Assembly (NCBI RefSeq): GCF_046630445.1
Contig: NC_092339.1
Location: 77,890,001-77,954,000, forward strand
Length of the DNA stretch: 64,000 nucleotides
Source of the DNA: Rutidosis leptorrhynchoides
Taxonomy: Eukaryota; Streptophyta; Magnoliopsida; Asterales; Asteraceae
Direction of reading: 5' to 3'
The notes beneath the pieces are model-generated. The model was not told where the DNA came from, ran no database searches, and saw nothing but the letters and a program-made list of their open reading frames with translations. Positions 63,160-64,000 of this stretch are shown here, piece by piece (within the stretch, counting starts at the first letter, position 1; each line of letters opens with the position of its first letter). A program made the position numbers and the translations under genes.

Positions 63160-63487
63160 TGTAACAACCGGTGCCACTGGAGAAAGTATCTACACCCTTA
63201 TAAGGAATGTTCCATTCTCCTCCCCTACCGATGTGGGACGAGTTCTCACACTCTCCCCCACTCAGGATACTGCGTCCCCGCAGTGCAGATCGATGTGGGC
63301 CCCAGCTCTGATACGACATGTAACAGCCAGCGCCAACCCGTAGTGGATATTTTCCGCTTTTCCCCGACACATGGTAGCTCACGGTATTGCTTCTTGGGAC
63401 TCACCCTCAATGTCCATTAGAGGAGGTATCCACACCCTTATAATGAATGTTTCGTTCACCCCCACCAATGTGGGACGATTTCTCACA
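63160..63487 (-). mobile_element. TRIM (miniature LTR retrotransposon), 328 bp
   Basis: Two short LTRs starting TGTAACA and ending TTCTCACA lie at 63160-63250 (91 bp, internally deleted) and 63319-63487 (169 bp). Both contain ACACCCTTATAA and GATGTGGGACGA or close variants. The 68-bp interior ends with GCTCTGATACGA next to the right LTR, the reverse of an initiator-Met PBS with one mismatch, so the element is on the minus strand. Flanks ATGTG and ATGTC match in 4 of 5 bases. It is too small to code. Confidence 0.82.
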
Positions 63488-64000
63488 ATGTCATGTGTGT
63501 TTTTTACACCTACTTTTCTTGAACTAAATTAAACTAAATTATCACACAAATGCAAGCAACTATTCCTGACAGTGTAGTAAAATATTTAGTAAGCACAAAT
63601 TTGTTCCACAGAGGGCAGTCAATTAAGATCTTAAAACTAATAATTATCCTACAGTTTAAAGGGGAATTTTGTTTTGAATCTAAACTAAAGTAAAAGTGAA
63701 GTAATAAATGAATAACCAGATAAGGAGAAACAATGTTTATCTTTAATGCTTAACAAATGATCATGATTGTTCTTTAGTTATTAAACCCATTATAAAAGAT
63801 CTAGGTAAACAGTTTATATCGGTCTAACGAAATCAATAAACTAAAGAAATAATAAAATCAGTTAAATCACATTAACACCCTTTAAAGATCCTAATTTTAC
63901 CATGTTCAATTAATGAGACTATCTTTTAGTTAAACTCGCGTAAAAACTATTAAGATTACTCAAAACAACCTACACAGTTGTGTTATCAGAATATATATTC
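63488..64000. other. AT-rich intergenic DNA
   Basis: No open frame, repeat end or RNA gene was recognised. Confidence 0.5.

Overview
The window is plant nuclear DNA, most likely from a eudicot with a repeat-rich genome and probably Asteraceae. This is inferred from GT-AG introns, an ERD6-like sugar transporter, the LTR types and the TE families; no organism-specific marker was tested. It holds two intact intron-rich genes in the right quarter (50.6-62.7 kb). Most of the rest is transposable elements, many nested, whose boundaries can be read from target-site duplications (TSDs).

Layout. 1-2.3 kb: a hAT 3' fragment, a Stowaway-type MITE and a non-autonomous hAT element (TSD ATATCTAG). 2.3-16.2 kb: a hAT element with a decayed BED/hAT transposase (TSD CTTTTAAT), carrying a 10-kb gypsy element (TSD TATAT) in its predicted 5'-UTR intron. 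That gypsy has two 1,864-bp LTRs with no difference seen, and codes only for Gag-protease. 16.2-19.9 kb: gene-free DNA with a (TTG)n-tailed SINE and a Helitron-like 3' end. 19.9-37.9 kb: a dead Copia element split in its protease by a 13.4-kb minus-strand element with LTRs of 4.7-4.8 kb and no pol. 38-50.1 kb: a minus-strand L1-type LINE without its reverse transcriptase, with a 19-bp direct repeat at its ends, split by an 8.3-kb gag-only gypsy whose LTRs carry arrays of the palindrome GGACGCCGTCC.

Genes. At 50.6-57.0 kb (+) lies a 16-exon HAD-family IMP/GMP-type 5'-nucleotidase with an organelle-type N-terminus. At 57.5-62.7 kb (-) lies an 18-exon, 486-residue ERD6-like monosaccharide transporter. 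The two converge with about 400 bp between stop codons. All splice sites I placed are GT-AG and both reading frames stay open. Introns of the transporter hold three SINEs and a Mutator-type MITE. A TRIM element lies upstream of it at 63.2-63.5 kb.

Theme. Three times an older, dead element (hAT, Copia, LINE) hosts a younger LTR element that lacks reverse transcriptase and integrase, so all three inner elements must have been mobilised in trans. The two genes show no functional link to each other or to the repeats.
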